Made by a program: the position numbers and the translations under genes | Source: DATBLE01 sp963775695 | Lineage (GTDB): Bacteria > Actinomycetota > Thermoleophilia > Gaiellales > Gaiellaceae | Assembly (NCBI GenBank): GCA_963775695.1 | Contig: CAVZJU010000011.1 | Coordinates: 310,001-374,000, forward strand | Length of the DNA: 64,000 nucleotides | Direction: 5' to 3' | Part shown: positions 1 through 8,411 of the stretch, piece by piece | How positions within the stretch are numbered: position 1 is the first letter of the stretch | Layout of the letters: the number at the start of each line of letters is the position of its first letter | The notes under the pieces: model-generated | Databases searched by the model: none | What the model was told of the DNA's origin: nothing | The model's input: the letters and a program-made list of their open reading frames with translations, nothing else

Positions 1-423
1 GACCGCTCGCTCGACCGGTGAGAGCCGCTCGAGCAGGAGCAGGAACGCCATCGAGAGCGAGTCGGCGTCCTCCGCGTGCTTGACCGCATCGGGCGCGTTC
101 GTATCGGTGAGGAGGGGCTCGGGCAGCCACTCGCCGATGTAGCTCTCCTTGCGGATGCGCGCCGAACGGAGGTGGTCGATCGACAGCCGCGTCGCCACCG
201 CTGAGAGATAGGCCTTCGGCGACTCGATCTCCGCGTCCTGCTCGACCAGCGCGCGCTGATAGCGGAGGAACGAGTCCTGGACGACGTCCTCCGCCTCCGC
301 GACGCTTCCCAGCATCCGGTAGGCGATCGAGAACAGCAGCGGGCGCAGATCCTCGAAGGTCTCGGTTATGTCGATCCCAGGGCTCGACACCTTCGTGTTC
401 ATCGTTCCCGAAGAGTCATCCAT
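1..423 (-). CDS. ECF (ECF41/SigJ-type) RNA polymerase sigma factor, C-terminus cut by window edge
   Basis: The first 141 codons of an extracytoplasmic-function sigma factor are open to base 1. Region 2 is visible (FEDLRPLLFSIAYRMLGSVA, then AEDVVQDSFLRYQ, then SPKAYLSAVATRLSIDHLRS), as is the beginning of region 4 (LLLLERLSPVERAV). The combination is typical of the SigJ/ECF41 group, which carries a C-terminal SnoaL-like domain that would lie outside the window. The ATG at 423 follows the epimerase stop by 5 nt, so the two are cotranscribed. ECF41 factors are characteristically encoded beside a carboxymuconolactone decarboxylase, oxidoreductase or epimerase, which matches the neighbour. A second ATG eight codons in is possible. 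Confidence 0.88.
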   Translation of the reverse strand, partial: MDDSSGTMNTKVSSPGIDITETFEDLRPLLFSIAYRMLGSVAEAEDVVQDSFLRYQRALVEQDAEIESPKAYLSAVATRLSIDHLRSARIRKESYIGEWLPEPLLTDTNAPDAVKHAEDADSLSMAFLLLLERLSPVERAV

Positions 424-428
424 GACAC

Positions 429-1385
429 CTAGGCGGCCGATCGCAGGGACCGGTCGACGAACCCGTCCCGGAAGCCCTGACGCCAGCTCGGCCACACGGG
501 GCCGAAGCCGAGCTCGCGCTTCGCCTTCGCGTTCGACGAGCCGCGGATCCGGGTCATCATCTCCACCCCGACGTCGCCGATCGCGAACCGCGCGAGCCAG
601 GCCGGGACGTGGCGAGGCGGCCGGGCGCCGAGGACCTCGGCCAGGTACGGCAGCCACTCCGCGACCGCGACGGGTTGGTCGTCGACCACGTTGTAGACGC
701 CGCGGTCGCCTCCCTCGACGGCGAGGACCGTCGCGGAGGCTGCGTCGTCGGCGTGGACGAACGACCAGATGCCGGCGCCGTCGCCGACCAGCGGCAGCTT
801 GCGCTCGCGGATCAGCTGCGCGTACTCGTTCGCCATCGAGGTGCCGGGGCCGTAGAGGCTGCCGTACCGGAGCACCAGCCCCACCGGTGCCGCAGCAAGC
901 ACGGCCCGCTCCAGGTAGCGGATCGCCTCGAGCGACTCGCGCTGGTGAGCGGGCGGGTTCGGCTCGAGCGGGTCGTCCTCCGACTTCACCGGAGCGCCGC
1001 TCCGCCCGTTCGGCCAGCCCGTGAAGCTCTGGGCGACGAATCGACGGACGCCGACCGCGTCGGAAGCGGCGAGCAGGTTGTCCGTCCCCCGCGTGCGCAA
1101 CTCGTTCGTCGTGGCGAACCCGCGGTCGAAGTTCTTGAGGTCACCGAACCCGGCGAGCGCGGTCATCTGGTGGACGACCACCTCCGGCTCGGCGCGCGCC
1201 ACCGCCTCGCCAACCGAGGCCGGGTCGAGACCGTCCATCACCGCCGGCGTCGCCCCGAGCGCGCGTAGGTCGTCGTTCCTGGCCGCGTCCCGCGTGGTCG
1301 CCACGACCTGATGGCCCCGCTCGACCAGTTGCGGCACCAACCGACGACCGATCACCCCGCCCGCACCCGCAACGAAGACCCGCAT
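429..1385 (-). CDS. NAD(P)-dependent epimerase/dehydratase (ECF41-associated)
   Basis: An extended short-chain dehydrogenase of about 318 residues. The N-terminus MRVFVAGAGGVIGRRLVPQL holds the glycine-rich dinucleotide-binding motif, and a YGSLYGPGTSM segment and a substrate-domain tail ending in GFRDGF follow. The start is placed at the ATG at 1385 because aggaaaggagc lies just upstream; the frame stays open to 1454 but that extension looks unlike protein. Its position directly before the ECF sigma gene makes it the probable epimerase-type partner of an ECF41 system, where such proteins are thought to sense or handle the signal. The substrate is unknown. Confidence 0.85.
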   Translation of the reverse strand: MRVFVAGAGGVIGRRLVPQLVERGHQVVATTRDAARNDDLRALGATPAVMDGLDPASVGEAVARAEPEVVVHQMTALAGFGDLKNFDRGFATTNELRTRGTDNLLAASDAVGVRRFVAQSFTGWPNGRSGAPVKSEDDPLEPNPPAHQRESLEAIRYLERAVLAAAPVGLVLRYGSLYGPGTSMANEYAQLIRERKLPLVGDGAGIWSFVHADDAASATVLAVEGGDRGVYNVVDDQPVAVAEWLPYLAEVLGARPPRHVPAWLARFAIGDVGVEMMTRIRGSSNAKAKRELGFGPVWPSWRQGFRDGFVDRSLRSAA

Positions 1386-1515
1386 GGAAGCTCCTTTCCT
1401 GGCTGTCGCTCCCAAGACGATCCCCGCGGCTCGTCTGTGACAGGCGCCGGCCATGTCACGGGCCTGCGCCGTTCTTCGTCGTTAGTGGAGACGACGTTTC
1501 GAGAGGAGGAGACCG

Positions 1516-3114
1516 ATGCAAACTTTCGACGACAACTCTCCGAGCCGGATCGGGAGCGCCGGGGCCGCGCGGAACCGCAGGTGGTGGACGCTCACCGCCG
1601 TGTGCACCGGCGTGTTCATGCTCCTGCTCGACATCACGATCGTGAACGTCGCGCTGCCTGACATCGAGAACACCTTCGACGCGTCCCTGTCCGACCTGCA
1701 GTGGGTGATCAGCGCGTACGCCCTGACGCTGGCCGCGTTCCTGCTCACCGCCGGCTCGCTCGCCGATCTGTACGGCAGGCGACTGCTCTTCGCGAGCGGG
1801 ATCGTGATCTTCACCGTCGGCTCCCTCTTCTGCGGCGTGGCCACCGGCACGACGTTCCTCGCGGTGGCCCGCGGCGGCCAGGGCATCGGCGGCGCGATCA
1901 TGTTCGCGACGTCGCTGGCGCTGCTCGCCCAGGCCTTCCAGGGCCGGGACCGTGGAGTCGCGCTCGGGCTCTTCGGCGCGATCACCGGTATCGCGGTGGC
2001 GATCGGCCCGGTGCTCGGCGGCGCGATCGTCACCGGCCTCTCCTGGCGCTGGATCTTCTACGTGAACGTGCCGATCGGGATCGCCGCCCTCGCGATCACG
2101 CTGCTGCGCGTCGACGAGTCGCGGAACCCGGACGCCAGGCGGCCCGACTGGGCGGGTTTCGTCACCTTCAGCGCCGCGCTCACGGGGCTCGTGTACGGCC
2201 TGATCGAGAGCCAGCGCGTCGGCTGGGGCTCGGCGACGGTGGCCGGGTCGCTCGGGGCGAGCGCCGCCCTGCTCGCGGCCTTCCTCGTCCTCGAGCGCAT
2301 CCAGACCGAGCCGATGCTCGACCTCGGCTTGCTGCGCGTGCCCACCTTCGGCGGAGGCCTCGCGGCGGCTTGGGCGATCTCGGCCGCGCTCTTCGCGATG
2401 TTCACGTACCTGACCGTCTACCTGCAGAACAGCCTCGGCCTCTCGGCGGTCGCGACCGGAGTGCGCTTCCTGCCGCTGACGGTGGCGATCTTCGTCGCCG
2501 CCGGCGTCGCCGGACGGCTCACCTCGCGGGTCCCCCGACGGCTGTTGATCGCGCCGGGCTTCCTGCTGATCGGCGCGGGACTCCTGCTCATGCGCGGCCT
2601 GACGCCGAGCTCCGGCTGGACGCACCTGCTCGCCGGGATGATCGTCTGCGGGATCGGCGGCGGGCTCGTCAGCACGCCGTTGATCTCGACCGCCGTCGGC
2701 GTCGTCGAGCCGGCGCGGGCCGGAATGGCCTCCGGGATCAACTCGACCCTGCGCCAGGTGGGTATAGCGACCGGGGTGGCGACGCTCGGCACGATCCTCG
2801 TCTCGCACGTGCACTCATCGGTGCTGGCCGGCCTGCGCGGCACGCCGCTCGCGGGACACGCGCCGGCGATCGCGCACGCGGTCTCGACCGGCGGCGGCGC
2901 CGGCGCGATCGCCTCGACGCCTCCGCCGCTCCGCGGGCTGATGGCGTTCACCGCCCGGTCTGCCCTCGTACAGGGACTGAACACGATCATGCTGATCAGC
3001 GCCGTGGTCGCCTTCGCCGCCGCCGTTGCCTCCTTCGTCCTGATCCGGGAGCGCGACTTCGTGACGCTCGACGAGGGCGAGGAGGAGGAGCTCGAGCTGG
3101 CGGTGGCGGCATGA
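1516..3114 (+). CDS. MFS drug exporter, DHA2 (EmrB/QacA, 14-TM) family
   Basis: A 532-residue inner-membrane drug/H+ antiporter. The N-terminal segment LLLDITIVNVALPDIENTF is the DHA2 signature containing the membrane-embedded aspartate. LADLYGRR is the motif-A loop, and GPVLGGAIV fits antiporter motif C. About 14 hydrophobic segments and this length fit DHA2 rather than 12-TM exporters. A gagaggaggagacc ribosome site precedes the ATG. The stop overlaps the next ATG (ATGA at 3111), so NDH-2 is translationally coupled to it. It is divergent from the epimerase across about 130 bp that should hold both promoters. The substrate cannot be read from sequence. Confidence 0.9.
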   Translation: MQTFDDNSPSRIGSAGAARNRRWWTLTAVCTGVFMLLLDITIVNVALPDIENTFDASLSDLQWVISAYALTLAAFLLTAGSLADLYGRRLLFASGIVIFTVGSLFCGVATGTTFLAVARGGQGIGGAIMFATSLALLAQAFQGRDRGVALGLFGAITGIAVAIGPVLGGAIVTGLSWRWIFYVNVPIGIAALAITLLRVDESRNPDARRPDWAGFVTFSAALTGLVYGLIESQRVGWGSATVAGSLGASAALLAAFLVLERIQTEPMLDLGLLRVPTFGGGLAAAWAISAALFAMFTYLTVYLQNSLGLSAVATGVRFLPLTVAIFVAAGVAGRLTSRVPRRLLIAPGFLLIGAGLLLMRGLTPSSGWTHLLAGMIVCGIGGGLVSTPLISTAVGVVEPARAGMASGINSTLRQVGIATGVATLGTILVSHVHSSVLAGLRGTPLAGHAPAIAHAVSTGGGAGAIASTPPPLRGLMAFTARSALVQGLNTIMLISAVVAFAAAVASFVLIRERDFVTLDEGEEEELELAVAA

Positions 3115-4523
3115 GCGGATCAGCGACCCATCGGGTGGTGGTCGTCGGCGGCGGCTTCGCCGGTGTCCAGGCCGTCCGCGGCCTGCGGGACGCGCCGGTC
3201 GAGGTGACACTCGTCGACCGCCAGAACTACACGCTCTTCCAGCCGCTCGTCTACCAGGTCGCGACCGGCGCCCTGTCCCCGGCGGAGATCGCGATGCCGC
3301 TGCGCCGGATCGTCAGGCGGCAGCGGAACACCCGGGTCGTGCTGGCCGAGGTAACCGGCTTCGACCTCGAGCAGCGGGAGGTCATCCTCGACGGCCTGCC
3401 GAACGGCGCCGGGCCGGCGCGCCTCGGCTACGAGACGCTCGTGGTCGCCGCCGGGTCGCGCTACTCGTACTTCGGTCACGAGGACTGGGAGGAGCACGCG
3501 CCGGAGCTGAAGTCGCTGGCCGGCGCACTGGACATCCGCAATCGGATCCTCGCCGCCTTCGAGGCCGCCGAGCTCGAGCCCGACCCCGACCGCCGGCGCA
3601 GCTGGCTGACCTTCGTCGTCGTCGGCGGCGGACCGACCGGGGTCGAGATGGCGGGGCAGATCGCCGAGGTCGCACGCGACGCGCTGCGCGGCGACTTCCG
3701 CGAGATCGACACGACGACGGCGCGGGTACTGCTCGTCGAGGCGGGCGACCGCGTCCTCGCCGCCTTCCCGCCGTCCCTTTCGCGCAAGGCGACGCACGCG
3801 CTCGAGGAACTGGGCGTCACGCCGCTCTCCGGCCACACCGTGGTCGGCGTCGAGGAGGGGTCGGTCGCGATCCAGGGGCCGGGCGGCGAGATCGAGCACG
3901 TCGCCGCGCGCACCGCGATCTGGGCCGCGGGGGTCAACGCATCGCCGCTGGCGGGCCAGCTTGCCGGCGCGGCCGACGCCGACATCGACCGCGCGGGGCG
4001 GGTCACGGTCGGCCCCGATCTGACCCTGGCAGGGCACCCGGAGGTGCTCGCACTCGGCGACATGGTGCGGGTGCAGGCGCCGAACGGGACGGTCGTCCCG
4101 CTGCCCGGCCTGGCTCCGGTCGCAATGCAACAGGGCCGCTACGCGGCGCGCGCGATCCGCATGCGGCTCGAAGGCGAGGCACCCGGGGCGTTCCGCTACG
4201 TGGACAAGGGGAACCTGGCCACGATCGGCCGCTCGAAGGCCGTGGCCGACCTGAAAGGCCTGCACGTGGCCGGGTTCGTCGCCTGGGCCCTCTGGCTGCT
4301 CGTCCACATCGTGTACCTGGTCGGCTTCCAGAACAGGCTGCTCGTCGTCCTGCGCTGGACGATCAGCTTCGTCACCCGCGGGCGCGGGGCCCGCCTGATC
4401 GTGGAGCGCACCGAAGCCGGCCAGACCGGCGCCGCGGTCCCGGGCGCCCCTCCCGCAGCGGCCGCCGCCGGCCGGCGCGGCACCGATCACGTCGTCGGGG
4501 AAGGTCGGGCCGCAGGACGATAA
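3111..4523 (+). CDS. ndh: Type II NADH dehydrogenase (NDH-2)
   Basis: A 470-residue single-subunit flavoprotein that oxidises NADH and reduces quinone at the membrane without pumping protons. The FAD-binding motif VVVVGGGFAGVQAVRGL opens the protein. The NAD-binding motif VVVGGGPTGVEMAGQIAE is near residue 170, and an ALGDMVR flavin-contact segment is near residue 310. A C-terminal hydrophobic anchor (FVAWALWLLVHIVYLVGF) is as expected for NDH-2. The ATG overlaps the exporter stop in an ATGA. It would feed the quinone pool used by the bc/caa3 operon at 8.9-16.1 kb. Confidence 0.92.
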   Translation: MSGSATHRVVVVGGGFAGVQAVRGLRDAPVEVTLVDRQNYTLFQPLVYQVATGALSPAEIAMPLRRIVRRQRNTRVVLAEVTGFDLEQREVILDGLPNGAGPARLGYETLVVAAGSRYSYFGHEDWEEHAPELKSLAGALDIRNRILAAFEAAELEPDPDRRRSWLTFVVVGGGPTGVEMAGQIAEVARDALRGDFREIDTTTARVLLVEAGDRVLAAFPPSLSRKATHALEELGVTPLSGHTVVGVEEGSVAIQGPGGEIEHVAARTAIWAAGVNASPLAGQLAGAADADIDRAGRVTVGPDLTLAGHPEVLALGDMVRVQAPNGTVVPLPGLAPVAMQQGRYAARAIRMRLEGEAPGAFRYVDKGNLATIGRSKAVADLKGLHVAGFVAWALWLLVHIVYLVGFQNRLLVVLRWTISFVTRGRGARLIVERTEAGQTGAAVPGAPPAAAAAGRRGTDHVVGEGRAAGR

Positions 4524-4530
4524 TGCGCCG

Positions 4531-5064
4531 ATGGCGCTGCCGGCGTCCGAGACGCGACAGGCTCGACTGCCGCGATTCGGAGCATGGCTCCTCGACGTGA
4601 CGACGGCGAACGCCGGCGGCGCGGTCTACGGCGCGGTGATGATCGCCGTCCTGCTCGCCGCCGAGGATGCCCGCCACGAGGGGTACCCGGCGACGATCGA
4701 GGCCGCCGCGATCGTGCTGGCGGTCTACTGGCTCACGAATCTCTACGCGCACGCGCTCGGCACTCGCCTGCAGCGGCGCGAGTCCCTGAACCTGAAGCTC
4801 CTGTGGCACAGCTGCCTCCACGAGCTGCCGATCCTCGAAGGCGCCCTCGTCCCCGTGGTCGTGCTCCTCGTCGCCTGGGCGGCCGGTCTCGCGGTTTCGA
4901 GCGGCGCCACCGTTGCGTTGTGGACCGCGGCCGGGGCGATCGTGGTGCTCGAGGCGGCGGCCGGGTGGCGCGCACGGCAGGGGCCGCGCGACTTCTGGCT
5001 CCAGATCGCGCTCGGCACGGTCATCGGGCTGGCGCTCGTCGGCCTCAAGCTGTTGCTCCACTGA
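4531..5064 (+). CDS. Hypothetical integral membrane protein
   Basis: A 177-residue protein of unknown function. It has four to five hydrophobic segments (for example AAAIVLAVYWLTNLYAHAL and ALVPVVVLLVAWAAGLAV) and ends in a helix, LALVGLKLLLH. It begins 7 nt after the NDH-2 stop. A GATAAT box ends six bases before the ATG and no clear ribosome site is present, so an independent leaderless transcript from a housekeeping-type promoter is possible besides readthrough from ndh. No catalytic motif is visible. Confidence 0.7.
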   Translation: MALPASETRQARLPRFGAWLLDVTTANAGGAVYGAVMIAVLLAAEDARHEGYPATIEAAAIVLAVYWLTNLYAHALGTRLQRRESLNLKLLWHSCLHELPILEGALVPVVVLLVAWAAGLAVSSGATVALWTAAGAIVVLEAAAGWRARQGPRDFWLQIALGTVIGLALVGLKLLLH

Positions 5065-5081
5065 GAGCGGCCTCGTGGTCG

Positions 5082-5107
5082 GTTTCCCGAATCGACCCTG
5101 CGGGCAC
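5082..5107 (+). promoter_or_regulatory. Possible SigB-type promoter of the 5117 gene
   Basis: GTTT (5082-5085), a 16-nt spacer, then GGGCAC (5102-5107), nine bases before the ATG at 5117. It matches the actinobacterial SigB/SigF pattern GTTT-N15..17-GGGTA with one mismatch in the -10 box. The spacing to the start codon resembles the better copies at 6112, 28868, 30876 and 31237. Confidence 0.45.
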
Positions 5108-5116
5108 CGCCGAAGC

Positions 5117-5461
5117 ATGGAGAACGTGCCTGCATCGCAGATCGCATTCGTCTCGAGCGACGAGCCCGAGGCGCAGATCGCAGTCCATGTCAACTTCGGA
5201 GTCTTCACGGGTCGCGAGGCGACGCTCGCCGAGATCGACCGGCTCGCCGCCCAGCTGCTGGATCGCGTCTCTCATGTGACGATCGTCTCCGAGGTTCGAC
5301 ACGAGATCGACCGGCACTCGGAGGCGGCCGTCCATCAGGTGCGGATCGAGGTGCCACCGAGCGACACCGTCGCGCCGGACGAGCTGGAGGGCTGGCTCGT
5401 CGACCGGGCGGAGCGCTGGGCTCGGCAGTGCCTGGCCGAGCGTAGCACCAGCCCCGTCTAG
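5117..5461 (+). CDS. Hypothetical small cytoplasmic protein, possibly SigB-controlled
   Basis: A 114-residue protein that I do not recognise as a characterised family. It alternates beta-strand-like and helical stretches (AQIAVHVNFGVF, LAEIDRLAAQLLDRVSHVTI, VHQVRIEVPP). This suggests a small alpha/beta fold reminiscent of ribosome-associated stress proteins, but no signature supports that assignment. It has no signal peptide or membrane segment. The ATG at 5117 sits nine bases after a SigB-like -10 box and lacks a ribosome site, which fits a near-leaderless transcript. It is convergent with the STAS gene at 5471. Confidence 0.7.
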   Translation: MENVPASQIAFVSSDEPEAQIAVHVNFGVFTGREATLAEIDRLAAQLLDRVSHVTIVSEVRHEIDRHSEAAVHQVRIEVPPSDTVAPDELEGWLVDRAERWARQCLAERSTSPV

Positions 5462-5470
5462 GCCGATCGT

Positions 5471-5872
5471 CTAGCTCTGCGGGGAGGCAAGCGGAGCGGG
5501 CGGCGGCTCGGCCAGCGCTTCCTGCAACGTGTCGTAGATCGTGAAGGCGCGGTCGAGCAGCGTGATCGAGAGGATCCGGCGGATATTGAGATCCGCGCAG
5601 ACGAGGACGAGCTCCCCGCCGATCAAACGGAGCCGCTTGACGGCGCCGAGCAGGACGCCGAGGGTGGTCGAGTCGACGAAGGTGGCGCCGCTCAGGTCGA
5701 CGACGATCCGGGTCGGGCCCTCGGCGACCAGTCGTAGCAGGGCAGCCTTCAGCTCGGGCGCGGTGTAGAGGTCGACCTCGCCGGTGAGCGCGACGACGAA
5801 CGTGCCGTCGCCGACCTCCTGGGTGACCAGGTCAAAGTCGACCTCGCGCGGCTCGTCCGTGCCGTACGTCAC
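5471..5872 (-). CDS. STAS-domain anti-sigma factor antagonist
   Basis: An RsbV/SpoIIAA-like protein of about 133 residues. When unphosphorylated it would bind an RsbW-type kinase and free a sigma factor. The core TGEVDLYTAPELKAAL and the phosphorylation-site segment FVDSTTLGVLLGAVKRL are present. It is a close paralogue of the antagonist at 28905, which shares DSTTLGVL and GAVKRLR. The start is uncertain. A GTG at 5872 puts the domain about ten residues in, as in the paralogue, and lies 7 nt after the upstream stop. A GTG at 5929 would overlap the upstream gene. No RsbW gene is adjacent, so its partner may be encoded in the island at 24.8-31 kb. Confidence 0.8.
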   Translation of the reverse strand: MTYGTDEPREVDFDLVTQEVGDGTFVVALTGEVDLYTAPELKAALLRLVAEGPTRIVVDLSGATFVDSTTLGVLLGAVKRLRLIGGELVLVCADLNIRRILSITLLDRAFTIYDTLQEALAEPPPAPLASPQS

Positions 5873-5879
5873 TGTCGAG

Positions 5880-6101
5880 TCAGTGGACAATCGTCGTGGT
5901 GTCGCGTCCTTCGGTCCGGCGAGGGCCACCGAAGCCGCCCCAGCTCGACCAGAAGACGAGGGAAACGACGAAGCTGACGATCCCGATCACCAGCAGGATG
6001 ACGCCCGCCGTGTGGATGTTGAACCCGGACGTGGTGGCGTCGACTGCCCAGATGAGGATTGCGCCGGCTGCGGCAAGCAGCAGTGAAACGGTGATACCCA
6101 T
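5880..6101 (-). CDS. Small two-helix membrane protein (DUF6458-like)
   Basis: A 73-residue protein with two transmembrane helices (MGITVSLLLAAAGAILIWAV and GVILLVIGIVSFVVSLVFW) and a short charged tail. This layout is common in actinobacterial stress regulons. No enzymatic function is suggested. It starts at the ATG at 6101, exactly ten bases after a SigB-like -10 box, without a clear ribosome site. It is followed closely by the STAS gene, so both probably share this promoter. Confidence 0.78.
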   Translation of the reverse strand: MGITVSLLLAAAGAILIWAVDATTSGFNIHTAGVILLVIGIVSFVVSLVFWSSWGGFGGPRRTEGRDTTTIVH

Positions 6102-6111
6102 GGCACTCTGG

Positions 6112-6137
6112 GTACCCCGTCGCGGTGGCCGCCAAAC
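6112..6137 (-). promoter_or_regulatory. SigB-type promoter upstream of the 6101 gene
   Basis: On the minus strand GTTT (6137-6134), a 16-nt spacer and GGGTAC (6117-6112) stand ten bases before the ATG at 6101. The match to GTTT-N15..17-GGGTA is perfect. It would drive the small membrane protein and the downstream STAS antagonist. Confidence 0.65.
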
Positions 6138-6140
6138 AGG

Positions 6141-6383
6141 TCAGTCTCGGCTGAGCAGCGATTTCGTGGCCTTTGCCAGCCCGATCACGACCACGACGGT
6201 GCCGACCGCGACGATCGCCTTGCGTTTCCCCGAGCCCTTCTTTTCGGCGCGGGTATAGGCGCGCTCCGTCATCCGCGCGAGGACGATCGCGTCCGCCGCC
6301 AGCTGCATCGCCTGCTTGCGCAGGTCCTTGTCGGTGAGCGTCTTGACGAGGAGCGAGCTCCTGGGGGGCTTGTTGCTCTCCAT
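6141..6383 (-). CDS. Small protein with C-terminal membrane anchor
   Basis: An 80-residue protein. A soluble helical part (LTDKDLRKQAMQLAADAIVL), a basic stretch around GSGKRK and a single hydrophobic helix (AIVAVGTVVVVIGLAK) before a short tail suggest a tail-anchored membrane protein. The family is not recognised. The ATG at 6383 is preferred; a GTG four codons upstream is also in frame. It lies among other small minus-strand genes that look stress-related. Confidence 0.65.
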   Translation of the reverse strand: MESNKPPRSSLLVKTLTDKDLRKQAMQLAADAIVLARMTERAYTRAEKKGSGKRKAIVAVGTVVVVIGLAKATKSLLSRD

Positions 6384-6400
6384 CAGCACACGCACCCTAC

Positions 6401-6697
6401 TCAGCGGCGCGTGCCGACGTCCACGCGCTGCTGCTCCGCGTCAGGGCCAGCAGGCGAGTAGCGGTCGGGATCGTCGGGGCCGCCGGGCCCGAGGAGCTCG
6501 GGGCTCTCCAGTCCGTTGCCTCCTTCGACGACGCGACCGGTACTGCGCCGAGAGCGCGCAAAAAATACCCCCCAGACCGCGAGACCGACGATCCCGATCA
6601 CGATCAGCGCGGCGACGACGACGATGCCTGCGCCGAGCGGCGCCAGCAGGATCCCGAGGATCAGTAGGGCGGCGAGGACGATTGCGAGAACGAGCAC
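6401..6697 (-). CDS. Small membrane protein, 5' end uncertain
   Basis: Two adjacent hydrophobic helices (LVLAIVLAALLILGILLAPL and GAGIVVVAALIVIGIVGLAV) are followed by a polar tail rich in Pro, Gly and Asp, about 98 residues from the GTG at 6697. The frame stays open to 7090, but the extra part is antisense to the GH15 gene and low in hydrophobic residues, so it is not counted. The GH15 homology on the other strand begins at about 6743, so this gene now sits where the GH15 5' end should be. Confidence 0.5.
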   Translation of the reverse strand: MLVLAIVLAALLILGILLAPLGAGIVVVAALIVIGIVGLAVWGVFFARSRRSTGRVVEGGNGLESPELLGPGGPDDPDRYSPAGPDAEQQRVDVGTRR

Positions 6698-6742
6698 GGG
6701 ACCATCGGTTTCCCCGCTGGCCGGCTTCGAAACAGCACCCTG

Positions 6743-8411
6743 CGGCTGCCGAACGTCGATTCGCCGTCGGTCTTCGGCCGGCTCCTCGACCGTCGGGGCG
6801 GCTGCTTCGAGCTCCGGCCGACCGTGCCGTTCGAAGTCGAGCGGTGCTACGAGCGCGACTCGAACGTCCTGACCACCACCTTCCGGGCCGCGGACGGCGC
6901 GGTCACGGTCACCGACGCGATGACCCCGACCGGATCGGGGCTCGCGCCGTTGCGCGAGGTCGTGCGGCGCGTCGACGGCGTGGCGGGACGCGCGCCAATG
7001 GCCTGGCGATTCGAGCCACGCTTCCGGTACGGCCGAGTGGGGGCGCGCATCGTCGACCGCGGCGGCTGCCTCTTCGCGCTGGGCGTCCACGACGCCCTCG
7101 CGCTGCAGGCGTGGGGCGCGGGCCGGCCCCAGGCCGGTGATGGCGAGTCACAGGCGAATTCGTCGCGGAGACGGGCTCGTCCGCCCTGCTCGCGCTCGGG
7201 GCCGCGCACCAAGAGCCGGCGGTGCTCTCGCCGCGCGATCTGGTGGAAGAGCGACTGGAGCTGACCCGCCGCTTCTGGCCGGAGTGGAGCGGCCGAGCGC
7301 AGTACGAGGGGCCGTGGCGCGACGCCGTCGTGCGAAGCGCGCTCGTGCTCAAACTGCTCGCGCACGCCCCTTCGGGAGCGATCGTCGCGGCGCCGACGAC
7401 CTCGCTCCCGGAGGAGCCCCGGGGCGAGGCGAACTGGGACCACCGCTTCGCCTGGATCCGAGACGCGAGCTTCAGCCTCGAAGCTCTGGCCGGGCTCGGC
7501 TACCACGACGAGCCGCACGCCTTCTTCTGGTGGCTGATGAGCGCCTCCAGGCTCAGCCGGCGCCTGCGCAACCTCTACCGGGTGAACGGCAGCCCACACG
7601 TCCGCGAGCAGGAGCTCGAGCTCGAGGGCTATCGCGGCGCCCGGCCCGTGCGCACCGGGAACGACGCGGCCGACCAGCTCCAGCTCGACGTCTACGGCGA
7701 CCTCGTCGGGGCGATGGCCCTCTACGCGACAGAGGTCGGCACGCTCGACCGGACAGCGGCGAGACAGGTCGCGCAGATGGCCGACTTCGTCGCGGACAAC
7801 TGGCGGCGCCCCGACTCCGGCATCTGGGAATCGCGCGACGCCCTACGCCAGCACACGCACTCGAAGGGCATGTGCTGGGTCGCGCTCACCCGGGCGGCCG
7901 AGCTCGCGGAGCGCGGCGTCGTTCCGGGGAGGCACCGCGCACGGTGGCTGCGGGAAGCGGACGAGGTACAGCGCTTTCTCGCGGAGCGCGGCTTCGACCG
8001 GTCGCGGGGCACGTTCCTCCGCGCGGCCGGCAGCGACGAGCTGGACGCGAGCGTGCTCGCGCTCGCCATTCTCGGCTGCACGCCGGTCGGGGGCGAGCGG
8101 CTGGAGGGAACGGTCGCCGCTGTCCGCGAGCAGCTGGCCAGCGGGCCGTTCCTCGCCCGCAACCTCGACTCCGACCGCGACGGCGCCTTTCTCGCTTGCT
8201 CGTCTGGCTGGTGGACGTCCTCGGCCGACTCGGCCGTCGCGACGAGGCGGCCGAACTGATGGACCGCCTGGTCGCCGCTGCCAACGATGTCGGGCTCTAC
8301 TCGGAGGAGGTGGATCCGGCCAGCGGGGAGTTCCTCGGCAACTTCCCGCAGGGACTGACACATCTTGCGCTGATCAGCGCTGCCTGCACGCTGGCCAAAG
8401 AGGCGACATGA
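6743..8411 (+). pseudogene. GH15-family glucoamylase/trehalase-like gene, 5'-truncated and frameshifted
   Basis: A glycoside hydrolase family 15 protein in three pieces. The first piece runs from PNVDSPSVFGRLLD (where full proteins have about 35 more residues upstream) to about 7130. The second runs from about 7141 to 8200 and holds NWDHRFAWIRDASFSLEALA, the active-site tryptophan/aspartate region, and a QLDVYGDLVGAM segment. The third runs from about 8200 to the stop at 8411 and contains NFPQGLTHLALI, the C-terminal motif. Two single-base frame changes separate the pieces. No ATG or GTG lies between the in-frame stop at 6665 and the GTG at 6824, so the start is missing. The frameshifts may be sequencing errors. 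The 5' loss looks real or is an assembly join. Confidence 0.75.

Noticed and set aside
1456..4490. Long minus-strand frames opposite the exporter and NDH-2 genes
   Set aside because: Their products are highly charged and repetitive, with no domains; the plus-strand genes are clear.
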